A stretch of DNA of 8,995 nucleotides from Nitrososphaeria archaeon (GTDB taxonomy: Archaea > Thermoproteota > Nitrososphaeria > JACIWG01). This document shows, piece after piece, positions 1 through 5,864 of the stretch. Both the position numbers and the translations under genes were made by a program. Where the stretch lies: contig JARVJS010000016.1 of assembly GCA_029776125.1 (NCBI GenBank), positions 1 to 8,995 on the forward strand, read 5' to 3'. The notes under the pieces were generated by a model that saw only the letters and a program-made list of their open reading frames with translations, ran no database searches and was not told where the DNA came from. Each line of letters begins with the position of its first letter. The first letter of the stretch is position 1.

Positions 1-26
1 TCCGATACAATGACAAATGTAATGAG

Positions 27-45
27 AAAAATATAAACTTTTCGG
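27..45 (-). promoter_or_regulatory. Leftward archaeal promoter (BRE + TATA) for a gene beyond the left edge
   Basis: Read on the minus strand this is a purine-rich BRE (CCGAAAAG) followed by a TATA box (TTTATATT). It closely resembles the boxes in front of the chaperonin (GAAAAGTTAATAAAA) and alba (GGAAAAGTTTAAAAC). Transcription would start about 25 bp further left, near positions 8-12, so the gene it serves lies outside the window. It is inferred from motif and geometry only. Confidence 0.5.
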
Positions 46-79
46 CTTTCATCCCCCAGCTTTCGCAGGGGGACTTCCC
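46..79 (-). repeat. Solitary GC-rich hairpin with CRISPR-repeat-like architecture
   Basis: On the minus strand this 34-nt element has an unpaired GGGAAGT, then a stem CCCCC-T-GC / GC-T-GGGGG closed by a GAAA (GNRA) tetraloop with one T-T mismatch, then the tail ATGAAAG. The order (5' flank, hairpin, GATGAAAG-type 3' tag) is that of many type I CRISPR repeats, whose crRNA handle is usually ATTGAAAC or ATTGAAAG. Only one copy is present, and no second copy occurs within the 45 nt to the left edge or anywhere to the right. It sits between two divergent TATA boxes and is part of neither predicted transcript. Alternatives are the edge of a CRISPR array, an orphan repeat, a structured RNA, or a DNA operator. 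Confidence 0.4.
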
Positions 80-112
80 ACCATAAAAGTTAAAATTATT
101 CAATAGCAGGTG

Positions 113-128
113 GAAAGGTTAATAAACA
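113..128 (+). promoter_or_regulatory. Promoter of the small SHOCT-like gene
   Basis: GAAAGG followed by TTAATAAAC forms a BRE/TATA pair. A start about 25 bp downstream (near 148-150) gives a leader of about 25 nt that contains the GGGGGT ribosome binding site at 165-170, four bases before the ATG. The core matches the chaperonin promoter (GAAAAG TTAATAAAA). Confidence 0.55.
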
Positions 129-174
129 TAATAAGTTCTTTATTCTAAAGCAGAATAGTATTAAGGGGGTCACA

Positions 175-390
175 ATGTTCACTTCAGAAGGCATAGAAGA
201 AGAAAAGAAGAGGTTAGAAAGAAGGAAAGAAGAGTTAGAAAAAGAGTATGAAGCTTTAGAAAATAAACTAAAAAGAGGAGAGATCGATAAAGAAGAATTT
301 GAAAAAGAAAAATATAGAATAGAAAGGGAATTCGTAGAAGTAATGGATAGGCTTGTTCAGATAAATTATATTTCTGGAAGTTCACCTTAA
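175..390 (+). CDS. Small charged coiled-coil protein with SHOCT-like motif
   Basis: A 71-residue protein made almost entirely of charged helix: residues 7-33 are Glu/Lys/Arg-rich with a leucine heptad pattern. They are followed by LKRGEIDKEEFEKEK (about 32-46), which resembles the SHOCT consensus (L-x-x-G-x-I-[TD]-x-E-E-F-x-x-K). SHOCT is a short helical-hairpin module found at protein ends or alone, usually thought to mediate oligomerisation; its role here is unknown. There is no signal peptide or membrane segment. The start is supported by a strong GGGGGT Shine-Dalgarno 4 nt upstream and a TATA box at the right distance. It is monocistronic, with T-runs following the stop. The antisense frame is open but is only a shadow of the skewed composition. 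Confidence 0.75.
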   Translation: MFTSEGIEEEKKRLERRKEELEKEYEALENKLKRGEIDKEEFEKEKYRIEREFVEVMDRLVQINYISGSSP

Positions 391-430
391 GTTGCATCTT
401 AAGTAGATACAGCTAGCTGCCGTAGCAAAA

Positions 431-476
431 ATTTTTTAAGTTTTCGGTAGTTTTTACATAAGGTATGCTTTTTTTA
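431..476 (+). terminator. T-rich terminator after the SHOCT-like gene
   Basis: Four T-runs (432-437, 441-444, 451-455, 469-475) lie 40-85 bp after the stop, without a strong hairpin. This is the usual form of archaeal intrinsic termination. Confidence 0.45.
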
Positions 477-527
477 GGTACTTTAGGAGCATTACGAAAA
501 ATTATAGGATTTATAACTAATTAGGAA

Positions 528-544
528 ACGAAAAGTTAATAAAA
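528..544 (+). promoter_or_regulatory. Promoter of the chaperonin-rpo6 operon
   Basis: ACGAAAAG (BRE) and TTAATAAAA (TATA, 536-544) lie about 32 bp before the chaperonin ATG, predicting a leader of only a few bases. A near copy of the box, ACGAAAAATTA, occurs at 494-504, 34 bp upstream, which is roughly three helical turns. It may be a second promoter or a regulator site. Confidence 0.55.
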
Positions 545-571
545 CTAGTAAAAACTCTCAAGAAATGGAAA

Positions 572-2182
572 ATGAGCGAGCAGAGTTATATTCCAGTTTT
601 AATATTAAAGGAAGGTTCCTCTGAAAGAGAAGAGGAAGAAGTTAGGAGTTTTATTTTGGGCGCTTCGGAGGTCATAAACGAAGCCATTTCATCAATGCTC
701 GGACCAAATGGAAAGTTCAAATTGATCATGGACACGTTTGGAGATGTAACAATAACAAGTAGCGGAGCAACTGCATTAGAAGAAGTTGAAGTTGAGCACC
801 CTGCAGCAAAAGTGTTAGTTGAGACTGCAAAGACTGTCAATAAGGATGTCGGGGATGGAGTAACTTCAACTATACTACTAGCTACGGAGCTCATAAACAA
901 AGCTAATGAGCTCATTCAGAAGGGTATTCATCCATCCATTATTTGCGAAGGATATGATAAAGCATTAAAGTATGCACAAGAAAGCTTAGAAAGAAATGCC
1001 TTTGAAATAAATCTTAATGAAAGAAAGAACCTGTTGAATATAGCAAAAACAGCAATAACCAGTTTTACAAACATTGAAGATCTAGAGTATTTAGCAGAAC
1101 TTGCTGTTGAAGCAGTAACAAGAGTATTAGAAGTAGGAAAGTTGGACGTAGATAGAATAAAAGTAGATAAAAAATCAGGAGGCACACTAAAAGACACGCT
1201 CTTCGTAGAAGGAGTGGCCTTAGATAAAGAAATTGTACACGCGGCTATGCCTAAGCTAATAAGAAATCCAAAAATTGCATTGTTAGATACAAGTTTAGAA
1301 GTTAGGAAAACAGAATACGATGAAAAATTGAAGTTTAAAGATCCTTCGATGCTGAGAAGTTTTATAAAAAAAGAGCAAGACACAATGCGAGAAATGGTTA
1401 ATAAAATCAAAGCAACAGGGGCTAATGTAGTTCTTTGCCAAAAAGGAATTGATGACTTCGTACAATACTTACTTTCAAAAGAAGGAATTGCAGCGGTAAG
1501 GAGAATTAAGAAATCAGACATGGAAAAATTAGAAATTGCAACTGGAGGAAAGATTGTTACAAACTTAGATGAGTTAAGTCCAGAATTTTTAGGAGAAGCC
1601 GAGACCTTTGAAGAAAGAAAGCTTGGGGACGAAAAATGGGTTTTTGTTATAAGTGGAAGAAAGAGCAAAAGTGTCAATATCATAATTAGAGGCGACAATG
1701 ATAAAATAGTTAGTGAAGCTGAAAGGTCAATCAAAAAAGCCATAAAATCATTGGAAGCAATTTTCGAAGATCCTAGGGCAGTGAGCGGAGCAGGTGCAAT
1801 AGAAATAGAACTTGCAAGAAAGCTAAGAGATTACTCAACAAAGGAAGAAGGGAGAATTCAGTATGCTATAGAAGCTTTTGCAGAATCATTAGAAAAAATC
1901 CCAGCCAACATTGCTCGAAACTCTGGAAAAGATCCAGAAGAAGTATTAGGTGTTTTAAGGTCAGAACATACAAATGGAAAAACAGAGTATGGAGTTGGGG
2001 CTTTAAGTGAAGAACTAGCAATAAACGCAAAAGAGCTTGGAGTATGGGATCCAATTAAGATAAAGAAACGTGTTTTGTCTGCGGCAACAGAAACTGCTAT
2101 ATCTTTACTTAGGATAGACAGAATAACTGCAGCAGCAAAGTTTAAGCCTTCTAAAGGAGAAAAAGAAGGACAAGAATATTGA
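572..2182 (+). CDS. Divergent group II chaperonin (thermosome) subunit lacking both ATPase aspartates
   Basis: This 536-residue protein has full thermosome length and layout: equatorial N-terminus, apical middle, equatorial C-terminus. Conserved landmarks are LGPNG (43-47; usually LGPKG), GDVTIT (57-62), HPAAK (76-80), GDGVTST (94-100, metal/phosphate loop) and GAGAIEIELA (406-415; usually GGGA). In canonical subunits the motif after GDVTIT is NDGAT, whose Asp equals GroEL D52; here it is SSGAT, with Ser64. The second catalytic Asp (GroEL D398, in HDAL after ERSL) falls in E384-R-S-I-K-K-A-I391, so Lys389 replaces it. Both residues needed for ATP hydrolysis are therefore missing. The C-terminus is polar and lacks GGM repeats. 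I infer a non-hydrolysing or structural paralogue that may mix with active subunits. The stop overlaps the rpo6 start. Family assignment is secure; loss of activity is inferred. Confidence 0.95.
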   Translation: MSEQSYIPVLILKEGSSEREEEEVRSFILGASEVINEAISSMLGPNGKFKLIMDTFGDVTITSSGATALEEVEVEHPAAKVLVETAKTVNKDVGDGVTSTILLATELINKANELIQKGIHPSIICEGYDKALKYAQESLERNAFEINLNERKNLLNIAKTAITSFTNIEDLEYLAELAVEAVTRVLEVGKLDVDRIKVDKKSGGTLKDTLFVEGVALDKEIVHAAMPKLIRNPKIALLDTSLEVRKTEYDEKLKFKDPSMLRSFIKKEQDTMREMVNKIKATGANVVLCQKGIDDFVQYLLSKEGIAAVRRIKKSDMEKLEIATGGKIVTNLDELSPEFLGEAETFEERKLGDEKWVFVISGRKSKSVNIIIRGDNDKIVSEAERSIKKAIKSLEAIFEDPRAVSGAGAIEIELARKLRDYSTKEEGRIQYAIEAFAESLEKIPANIARNSGKDPEEVLGVLRSEHTNGKTEYGVGALSEELAINAKELGVWDPIKIKKRVLSAATETAISLLRIDRITAAAKFKPSKGEKEGQEY

Positions 2183-2469
2183 GCCTAGAGGAGAAGCTTA
2201 GAGTAGTAGGAGCAATATTGATATCTGAAGGAGATTTTTCAAAATTTCCCAAAAGGCTTACTAGGTTTGAAAGAGCAAGAATAATTGGAATACGAGCATT
2301 ACAACTAAATTTAGGAGCACCTCCTCTAATACCTATAGAAGAAACGGAATGGGATGCTCTAAAGGTAGCAGAGCAGGAGTTAAACCTTGGAGTACTACCG
2401 ATTTCAATCAGAAGAACTTTTCCTGATGGCAGCTACATAGACTTGCCAATTAAAGAGTTAATAAGCTAA
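2179..2469 (+). CDS. rpo6: DNA-directed RNA polymerase subunit Rpo6 (subunit K)
   Basis: This 96-residue protein is the archaeal homologue of eukaryotic RPB6 and bacterial omega, a small core-assembly subunit of RNA polymerase. The diagnostic block is LTRFERARIIGIRALQL (27-43) followed by LGAPPLIP, and the C-terminal block is LPISIRRTFPDG (73-84). Its length is normal for the archaeal form. The likely start is TTG, whose bases overlap the chaperonin stop (TTGA, 4-bp overlap). AAGGA about 8 nt upstream could serve as ribosome binding site, and the overlap implies translational coupling. No other in-frame ATG or GTG precedes the conserved block. Pairing with a chaperonin and alba suggests co-expression of abundant information-processing proteins. 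Confidence 0.93.
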   Translation: MSLEEKLRVVGAILISEGDFSKFPKRLTRFERARIIGIRALQLNLGAPPLIPIEETEWDALKVAEQELNLGVLPISIRRTFPDGSYIDLPIKELIS

Positions 2470-2477
2470 GGATTATA

Positions 2478-2491
2478 GGAAAAGTTTAAAA
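2478..2491 (+). promoter_or_regulatory. Promoter of alba
   Basis: GGAAAAG followed by TTTAAAA (2485-2491) lies just after the rpo6 stop. The predicted transcript start near 2512-2515 lies downstream of the ATG at 2501. It leaves a leader of about 22 nt before the ATG at 2537, which is one reason for choosing that start. Confidence 0.5.
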
Positions 2492-2536
2492 CCTTGTACT
2501 ATGAGAGAAAAGGCGCTGAGAGGTGTAACAAAGAAT

Positions 2537-2848
2537 ATGTCTGAGACTACAAAACCAGAAGCAACAAAAGCACCTTCTAACGTAATATTCATAGGCAAAA
2601 AGTCAGCCCTTGTGTATGCAGTAGCAGCACTAATGCAAATAAATAACAGTAACGAAGTATTGATTAGAGCAAGAGGAAGAGCTATTTCAAAGGCTGTAGA
2701 TGTAGTTGAAATACTAAAAGGGAGGTTTTTGCAAGAAGCTTTGAAAATAAAAGACATAAAAATAGGGACTGAGCTGCTTCCACCAAAACAAGAAGGGCTT
2801 AGGCCAAGGAACGTATCGACAATAGAGATTACAGTAGCTAAAAGCTAG
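2537..2848 (+). CDS. albA: DNA/RNA-binding protein Alba
   Basis: A 103-residue Alba chromatin protein: a small basic dimer that coats DNA and also binds RNA, regulated by lysine acetylation in Sulfolobus. Key features are NVIFIGKK (15-22), whose paired lysines 21/22 match Sulfolobus Alba K16/K17, then the block RARGRAISKAVDVVEI and the C-terminal strand STIEITVAK. The sequence is close to crenarchaeal Alba throughout. An upstream in-frame ATG at 2501 would add 12 residues. I prefer 2537 because the family starts just before the first strand, GAGGTG lies about 12 nt upstream, and the TATA box at 2485-2491 would put 2501 upstream of the transcript start. The N-terminal tail is Thr/Pro/Lys-rich. 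It follows rpo6 by 67 bp but probably has its own promoter. Confidence 0.95.
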   Translation: MSETTKPEATKAPSNVIFIGKKSALVYAVAALMQINNSNEVLIRARGRAISKAVDVVEILKGRFLQEALKIKDIKIGTELLPPKQEGLRPRNVSTIEITVAKS

Positions 2849-2873
2849 GAGATTATTCCTACATAAACAAGAT

Positions 2874-2906
2874 CTTTATTTTTAATTACTTTTTCTTAAT
2901 AGTTTT
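2874..2906 (+). terminator. T-rich terminator after alba
   Basis: Successive T-runs (CTTTATTTTTAATTACTTTTTC, then GTTTT) begin 26 bp after the alba stop, typical of archaeal factor-independent termination. Confidence 0.55.
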
Positions 2907-3054
2907 AAACCTGATGATTTTTTGGCTTTTAATTACAAGTGATTTGAGGAAATTACACAATTTCGCTTTTTACTTTCGGCTATTAGTACTAAACATCTAA
3001 CTAATAAGTTAACTAAAACATTTTAGCTATCTTAAACAAAGCTCTTAGGAACTG

Positions 3055-3067
3055 AATTTAAAAAAAT
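3055..3067 (-). terminator. T-run after the acetyltransferase gene
   Basis: On the minus strand seven consecutive T residues directly follow the stop codon. The run is short, so efficiency is uncertain. Confidence 0.35.
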
Positions 3068-3068
3068 A

Positions 3069-3545
3069 CTACAGTTTTAGTGACATCATGTAGGCATCAG
3101 TACCATCTGCATAGTAGTATGGTATTTTTCTAACTATCGAATAGCCTAACTTTTTGTAAAGAGAAATAGCAGGATCATTATCAACTCTTACTTCAAGATA
3201 AACTTCCTTTACACCGTGTTTTTTCATTTCTTCATGAGAAGTTCTCATTAAAGAAAAGCCAATGCCCATCCTTCTGAAGCCAGAGCTAACGGCTAGACTT
3301 ACTACGTGACCTCTTAGGAAAAATGGCGGAGAAGAAGAAAAAGAGAAACTTGTTTCTATCCTGCTCATAACGTAACCTACTATGTCTCCTTTTAACTCAG
3401 CAACAAAGAAGAAATCACCATAGGTATTTAGCATTTCGTAAAAAAAATCTGATGAGTAGTTTTCAGGAAGTTCCTTTTTGTTAATTTCCATTACTTTTTC
3501 CATATCTTCAAGTTTTGCTCTTCTTATAACGTATAAGACCTCCAT
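3069..3545 (-). CDS. Ard1-type protein N-terminal acetyltransferase (GNAT fold)
   Basis: A 158-residue GNAT-family enzyme that would transfer acetyl from acetyl-CoA to protein N-termini. It closely resembles the broad-specificity Sulfolobus Ard1/NatA-like enzyme: LPENY (26-30), a GYVMSRIE strand (57-64), RGHVVSLAV (78-86), the acetyl-CoA loop R91-R-M-G-I-G96, then YLEVRVDN-PAISLYKKLGY and the C-terminal YYADGTDAYMM. In Sulfolobus an acetyltransferase also modifies Alba, but the alba gene nearby is no proof of a link. The frame opens further upstream (ATG at 3593). I prefer 3545 because GGTGA lies four bases upstream, the family aligns from here, and the likely minus-strand TATA (3576-3585) would put 3593 upstream of the transcript start. 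It is divergent from the membrane peptidase gene. Confidence 0.92.
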   Translation of the reverse strand: MEVLYVIRRAKLEDMEKVMEINKKELPENYSSDFFYEMLNTYGDFFFVAELKGDIVGYVMSRIETSFSFSSSPPFFLRGHVVSLAVSSGFRRMGIGFSLMRTSHEEMKKHGVKEVYLEVRVDNDPAISLYKKLGYSIVRKIPYYYADGTDAYMMSLKL

Positions 3546-3575
3546 ACTTTCACCAGCACTTCTTACAATTATCAA

Positions 3576-3585
3576 GAAAATAAAC
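3576..3585 (-). promoter_or_regulatory. Promoter TATA box of the acetyltransferase gene
   Basis: Minus-strand GAAAAA followed by GTTTATTTTC lies about 35 bp from the ATG at 3545. The predicted leader is about 10 nt and begins at the GGTGA ribosome binding site. Confidence 0.4.
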
Positions 3586-3608
3586 TTTTTCAAAAAGCGA
3601 AAGTTTGT

Positions 3609-3622
3609 GATAAAAACTTTAA
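3609..3622 (+). promoter_or_regulatory. Promoter TATA box of the site-2 protease gene
   Basis: GATAAAAACTTTAA lies about 50 bp before the ATG at 3665. The predicted start near 3642 leaves a short leader carrying GAGGT (3649-3653), 11 nt from the ATG. Confidence 0.4.
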
Positions 3623-3664
3623 TACTGTTGGAAGAAGAAGTGACAAACGAGGTTACAGAAGGAG

Positions 3665-4753
3665 ATGGAAAACAACACGGTCAGCCAATTTGAAACTATA
3701 ATGAAAAAATATGACTTTGAAATAGAAAGAGTTGAATTAAATCCTTACTACATAAGCTTTATAATTAAGGATAAAAAAGAAAACAAAGAAAACTTCATAA
3801 AACTTTGCAACGATTTAAAAATGGAAAATAAACTACCTTTCATGAGAAAAAGAAAGGATGGGAAAATTGCAGTTTCTATAGTGGAAATATCGATGCCTAG
3901 AAAAAGAAACGACTTGAAGATTATGATGGTACTTTTACTTGCAACTGTTTTAACTGTTAGCCTAGATTTTTTTCAGAGATATAATGGAATAGTAATTCTT
4001 AACAAACTAATTGGGAGACAGAGTTCATTTTTGATCGACTTCTTAGAGTACACTCTTGCTTTTTTGCTAATATTTGGTTTGCATGAAATTGGACATAAAA
4101 TAATGGCAACTTTGTATAACATACCTACTAGAGGACCATTCTTTATCCCTGGCATACCTGGTCTAATACCGACTTTTGGCGCTGTAATATTTCAAGAAGG
4201 TATACCTAGAAACAGAGATGAATTATTTGACATTGGATTCTCTGGCCCGTTCTTTGGTTTTATATCTGCTGTAGCTATTACCGTATTTGCTGTCAGAGAA
4301 GCAGTTCCAATTAGAATTGGAGAATTTCAATCTTTACTTCAAACTTCAGGTTTTATTGAAATGCAGCCAATAGTTAATTTAGTTGCTCAGATGATTAAGC
4401 CTGTTGGAAACGGTTATACTCTCATTATGGGCTTACTTGGATTTCCAGTATGGCTTGCTTTTTTAGTAACTTTCATAAATATGTTTCCAGCGGCTCAATT
4501 AGATGGAGGGCATATGGCAAGAGCAGTATTTGGAGAAAAGGGACACAAAATTTTAACAATTATTTCATTATTGTTATATACTCTAATGGGATTTTGGTTA
4601 ATGGCCTTGTTTGTAGCACTTACGTGGAAATTTGAAGGCCATCCTGGACCATTGGATGATGTAAGTGAGGTTTCTACAGCAACTAAAATAAAAGCAATTA
4701 TAGGATTAGCGATGTTTTTACTGTCAGCCACGATAATTCCACTGACATTTTAG
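3665..4753 (+). CDS. Site-2 protease-like membrane metallopeptidase (M50 family)
   Basis: A 362-residue predicted intramembrane zinc peptidase. The zinc motif HEIGH is at 140-144, at the end of a hydrophobic helix, and the partner motif LDGGH is at 279-283, after FINMFPAAQ; the Asp280 there is the third zinc ligand in site-2 proteases. About six hydrophobic segments are visible, at roughly 86-104, 125-145, 190-208, 253-277, 300-325 and 342-362. The first 85 residues are a soluble charged domain without a signal peptide, probably cytoplasmic, and contain no PDZ domain. Such enzymes cut membrane-anchored substrates during regulated intramembrane proteolysis or quality control; the substrate is unknown. 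The upstream frame is closed by a stop at 3641-3643, so the start is 3665 or the ATG at 3701. It is convergent with the next gene, 18 bp away. Confidence 0.9.
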   Translation: MENNTVSQFETIMKKYDFEIERVELNPYYISFIIKDKKENKENFIKLCNDLKMENKLPFMRKRKDGKIAVSIVEISMPRKRNDLKIMMVLLLATVLTVSLDFFQRYNGIVILNKLIGRQSSFLIDFLEYTLAFLLIFGLHEIGHKIMATLYNIPTRGPFFIPGIPGLIPTFGAVIFQEGIPRNRDELFDIGFSGPFFGFISAVAITVFAVREAVPIRIGEFQSLLQTSGFIEMQPIVNLVAQMIKPVGNGYTLIMGLLGFPVWLAFLVTFINMFPAAQLDGGHMARAVFGEKGHKILTIISLLLYTLMGFWLMALFVALTWKFEGHPGPLDDVSEVSTATKIKAIIGLAMFLLSATIIPLTF

Positions 4754-4771
4754 ACAAACTAAAACTTATAA

Positions 4772-5794
4772 TTAAGAGAACAGCACATCTTTGTAAATAT
4801 TTGCCCTCATCTTGAATCCAGTGCCTCGTCTTATTGAATCGAGGAAAAGTCTTGAGGAGAAGAAAGTTCTACAAGGCAACAACTTGTTCATGATTACTTG
4901 AGGAACCGAAGAAAAAAATCTTGAGCTCTGATTGCCTTTTTTAGTTTTACTAAGGAAGTACAAGTTAAGCCTTAACCAGTCCCAACTATCAAGAGTAAAG
5001 TTTCCTATGTTTGAAAGGAGTGTTATTTCTTCATGAATTCCATTCCAAAATGCAAGGATTCCAACAATCTTATCTTTGAGTAGCGATATCAGGCTATTTA
5101 TACCGATTAAATAATAACTAGGCAGAAGGTCAAAAGGATAACCACCTAAAGAGAATATTAAAGAATTCACATCATCAGTCATAAAGTAGACCTTGTTTGA
5201 AGCACTTAACCAGTTCTTAAAGTCTTTCAAAGATGTGAACTCTTTAATTAAGCTCTCGCCACCTAAAAGCACAACCTTATTTGGTTGTAGTACTTCTTCA
5301 AAAAAGTCACCTATAAAGCTAACAAAGTTAGCCAAAGAGTTACTACTAAAATCTTCTTTTATTACAGCATCTAATACAGAGAAGAAACCAGACTTGTCAA
5401 AATTCCAAGCAAATTTTCCAAACAATCTTAAAATGTCATTGAACAAAAAAATAGTCGAGAAAATAATTACTTGGGGTTCTTTTATTCTTTCATCTAAAGT
5501 ATCTAAACGTGAACCCTGTATCTGGGCTAGCTCGGGGATAGAAAAAGTTCTCTTCTTTTCGTAAGGACTTAAAACAAAAAAGTTTTGTTTAAAAAAAGGA
5601 CTTTGAGTTTTACTCATCGAAAGCAGGAGGAGTTCATCAAGCAAAAGTGTATTCTCAGAAGTAAGTTGAAGAAAACTATTGTTGACTTTATTTAAAATTT
5701 CTCTTAATTTGGATTCTTTTATAAGACCAACTTCTTCCAAAGAAAAAGAAAGATAAACCCTAGTATCTGAATAGGGAATTGAAACTTCTGGCAT
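4772..5794 (-). CDS. Uncharacterised protein, possible degenerate LarA/DUF2088-like
   Basis: A 340-residue protein, predicted cytoplasmic, with no signal peptide or clear membrane helix. Two regions recall the lactate-racemase LarA family. The N-terminus MPEVSIPYSDTRVYLSF resembles the LarA opening (a strand, then PYG, then a second strand). S-L-GGYPFD (GGYPFD at 217-222), followed by a helix and a strand IVGILAFWNGIHEE, resembles the LarA C-domain (S-x-GG-x-P-x-D, then helix, then a strand ending near E-G). The motifs needed for the nickel-pincer cofactor, such as the D-x-T-R-P-T-P segment and the GG-x-K-x-x-x-PG lysine loop, are not visible, and the protein is shorter than the usual 420 or so residues. 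So it is either a degenerate relative or a chance resemblance. The frame extends to a TTG at 5809, but ATG 5794 lies about 27 bp from the TATA-like AT tract and would be nearly leaderless. Confidence 0.7.
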   Translation of the reverse strand: MPEVSIPYSDTRVYLSFSLEEVGLIKESKLREILNKVNNSFLQLTSENTLLLDELLLLSMSKTQSPFFKQNFFVLSPYEKKRTFSIPELAQIQGSRLDTLDERIKEPQVIIFSTIFLFNDILRLFGKFAWNFDKSGFFSVLDAVIKEDFSSNSLANFVSFIGDFFEEVLQPNKVVLLGGESLIKEFTSLKDFKNWLSASNKVYFMTDDVNSLIFSLGGYPFDLLPSYYLIGINSLISLLKDKIVGILAFWNGIHEEITLLSNIGNFTLDSWDWLRLNLYFLSKTKKGNQSSRFFSSVPQVIMNKLLPCRTFFSSRLFLDSIRRGTGFKMRANIYKDVLFS

Positions 5795-5810
5795 TGTTCC
5801 TAGAAGCAAA

Positions 5811-5830
5811 CCTTTAAGTTTTTAAGCTTA
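5811..5830. promoter_or_regulatory. Shared AT-rich promoter region between divergent genes
   Basis: The tract TTTAAGTTTTTAAGCTTAA can be read as a TATA-like element in either direction. Its centre (about 5821) is 27 bp from the minus-strand ATG at 5794 and 44 bp from the plus-strand ATG at 5865. This predicts a leaderless minus transcript and a leader of about 18 nt on the plus transcript. Confidence 0.4.
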
Positions 5831-5864
5831 ACTACAACCAATAGTGAGGTTGAAAGGAAAGAAA

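Larger units (their letters stand above)
2849..3068. other. Gene-free convergent intergenic region
   Basis: 220 bp between the ends of alba and the acetyltransferase gene. It holds T-rich terminator sequence for both directions and otherwise AT-rich DNA, with no convincing small ORF with a ribosome binding site, no tRNA and no repeat. A TGATGA-like box at about 2912 was considered as an sRNA C box and rejected. Confidence 0.6.

Noticed and set aside
411..426. Weak inverted repeat GCTA...TAGC after the SHOCT-like gene
   Set aside because: The stem is only four base pairs, too short to call a structured RNA or hairpin terminator; the following T-runs explain termination better.
928..1743. 271-codon open frame on the minus strand inside the chaperonin gene
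   Set aside because: It is antisense to a clearly conserved gene, has a Ser/Leu/Phe-rich composition typical of the complement of Glu/Lys-rich coding DNA, and has no family motifs.
2501..2536. Upstream ATG start for alba
   Set aside because: The alba TATA box at 2485-2491 would place this ATG upstream of the transcript start. The ATG at 2537 has GAGGTG upstream and matches family N-termini.
2905..3060. Possible C/D box sRNA (CTGATGA near 2911)
   Set aside because: No D or D' CTGA box lies at the expected 10-30 nt distances, and the nearest CTGA (about 3052) is too far away for a 50-70 nt archaeal sRNA.
3546..3593. Longer acetyltransferase start at 3593
   Set aside because: The extra residues are hydrophobic promoter sequence with no family match, and the ATG at 3545 has GGTGA four bases upstream.
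5193..5564. 123-codon plus-strand frame within the LarA-like gene
   Set aside because: It is antisense to a longer frame with alpha/beta protein character, with no ribosome binding site or recognisable motif.
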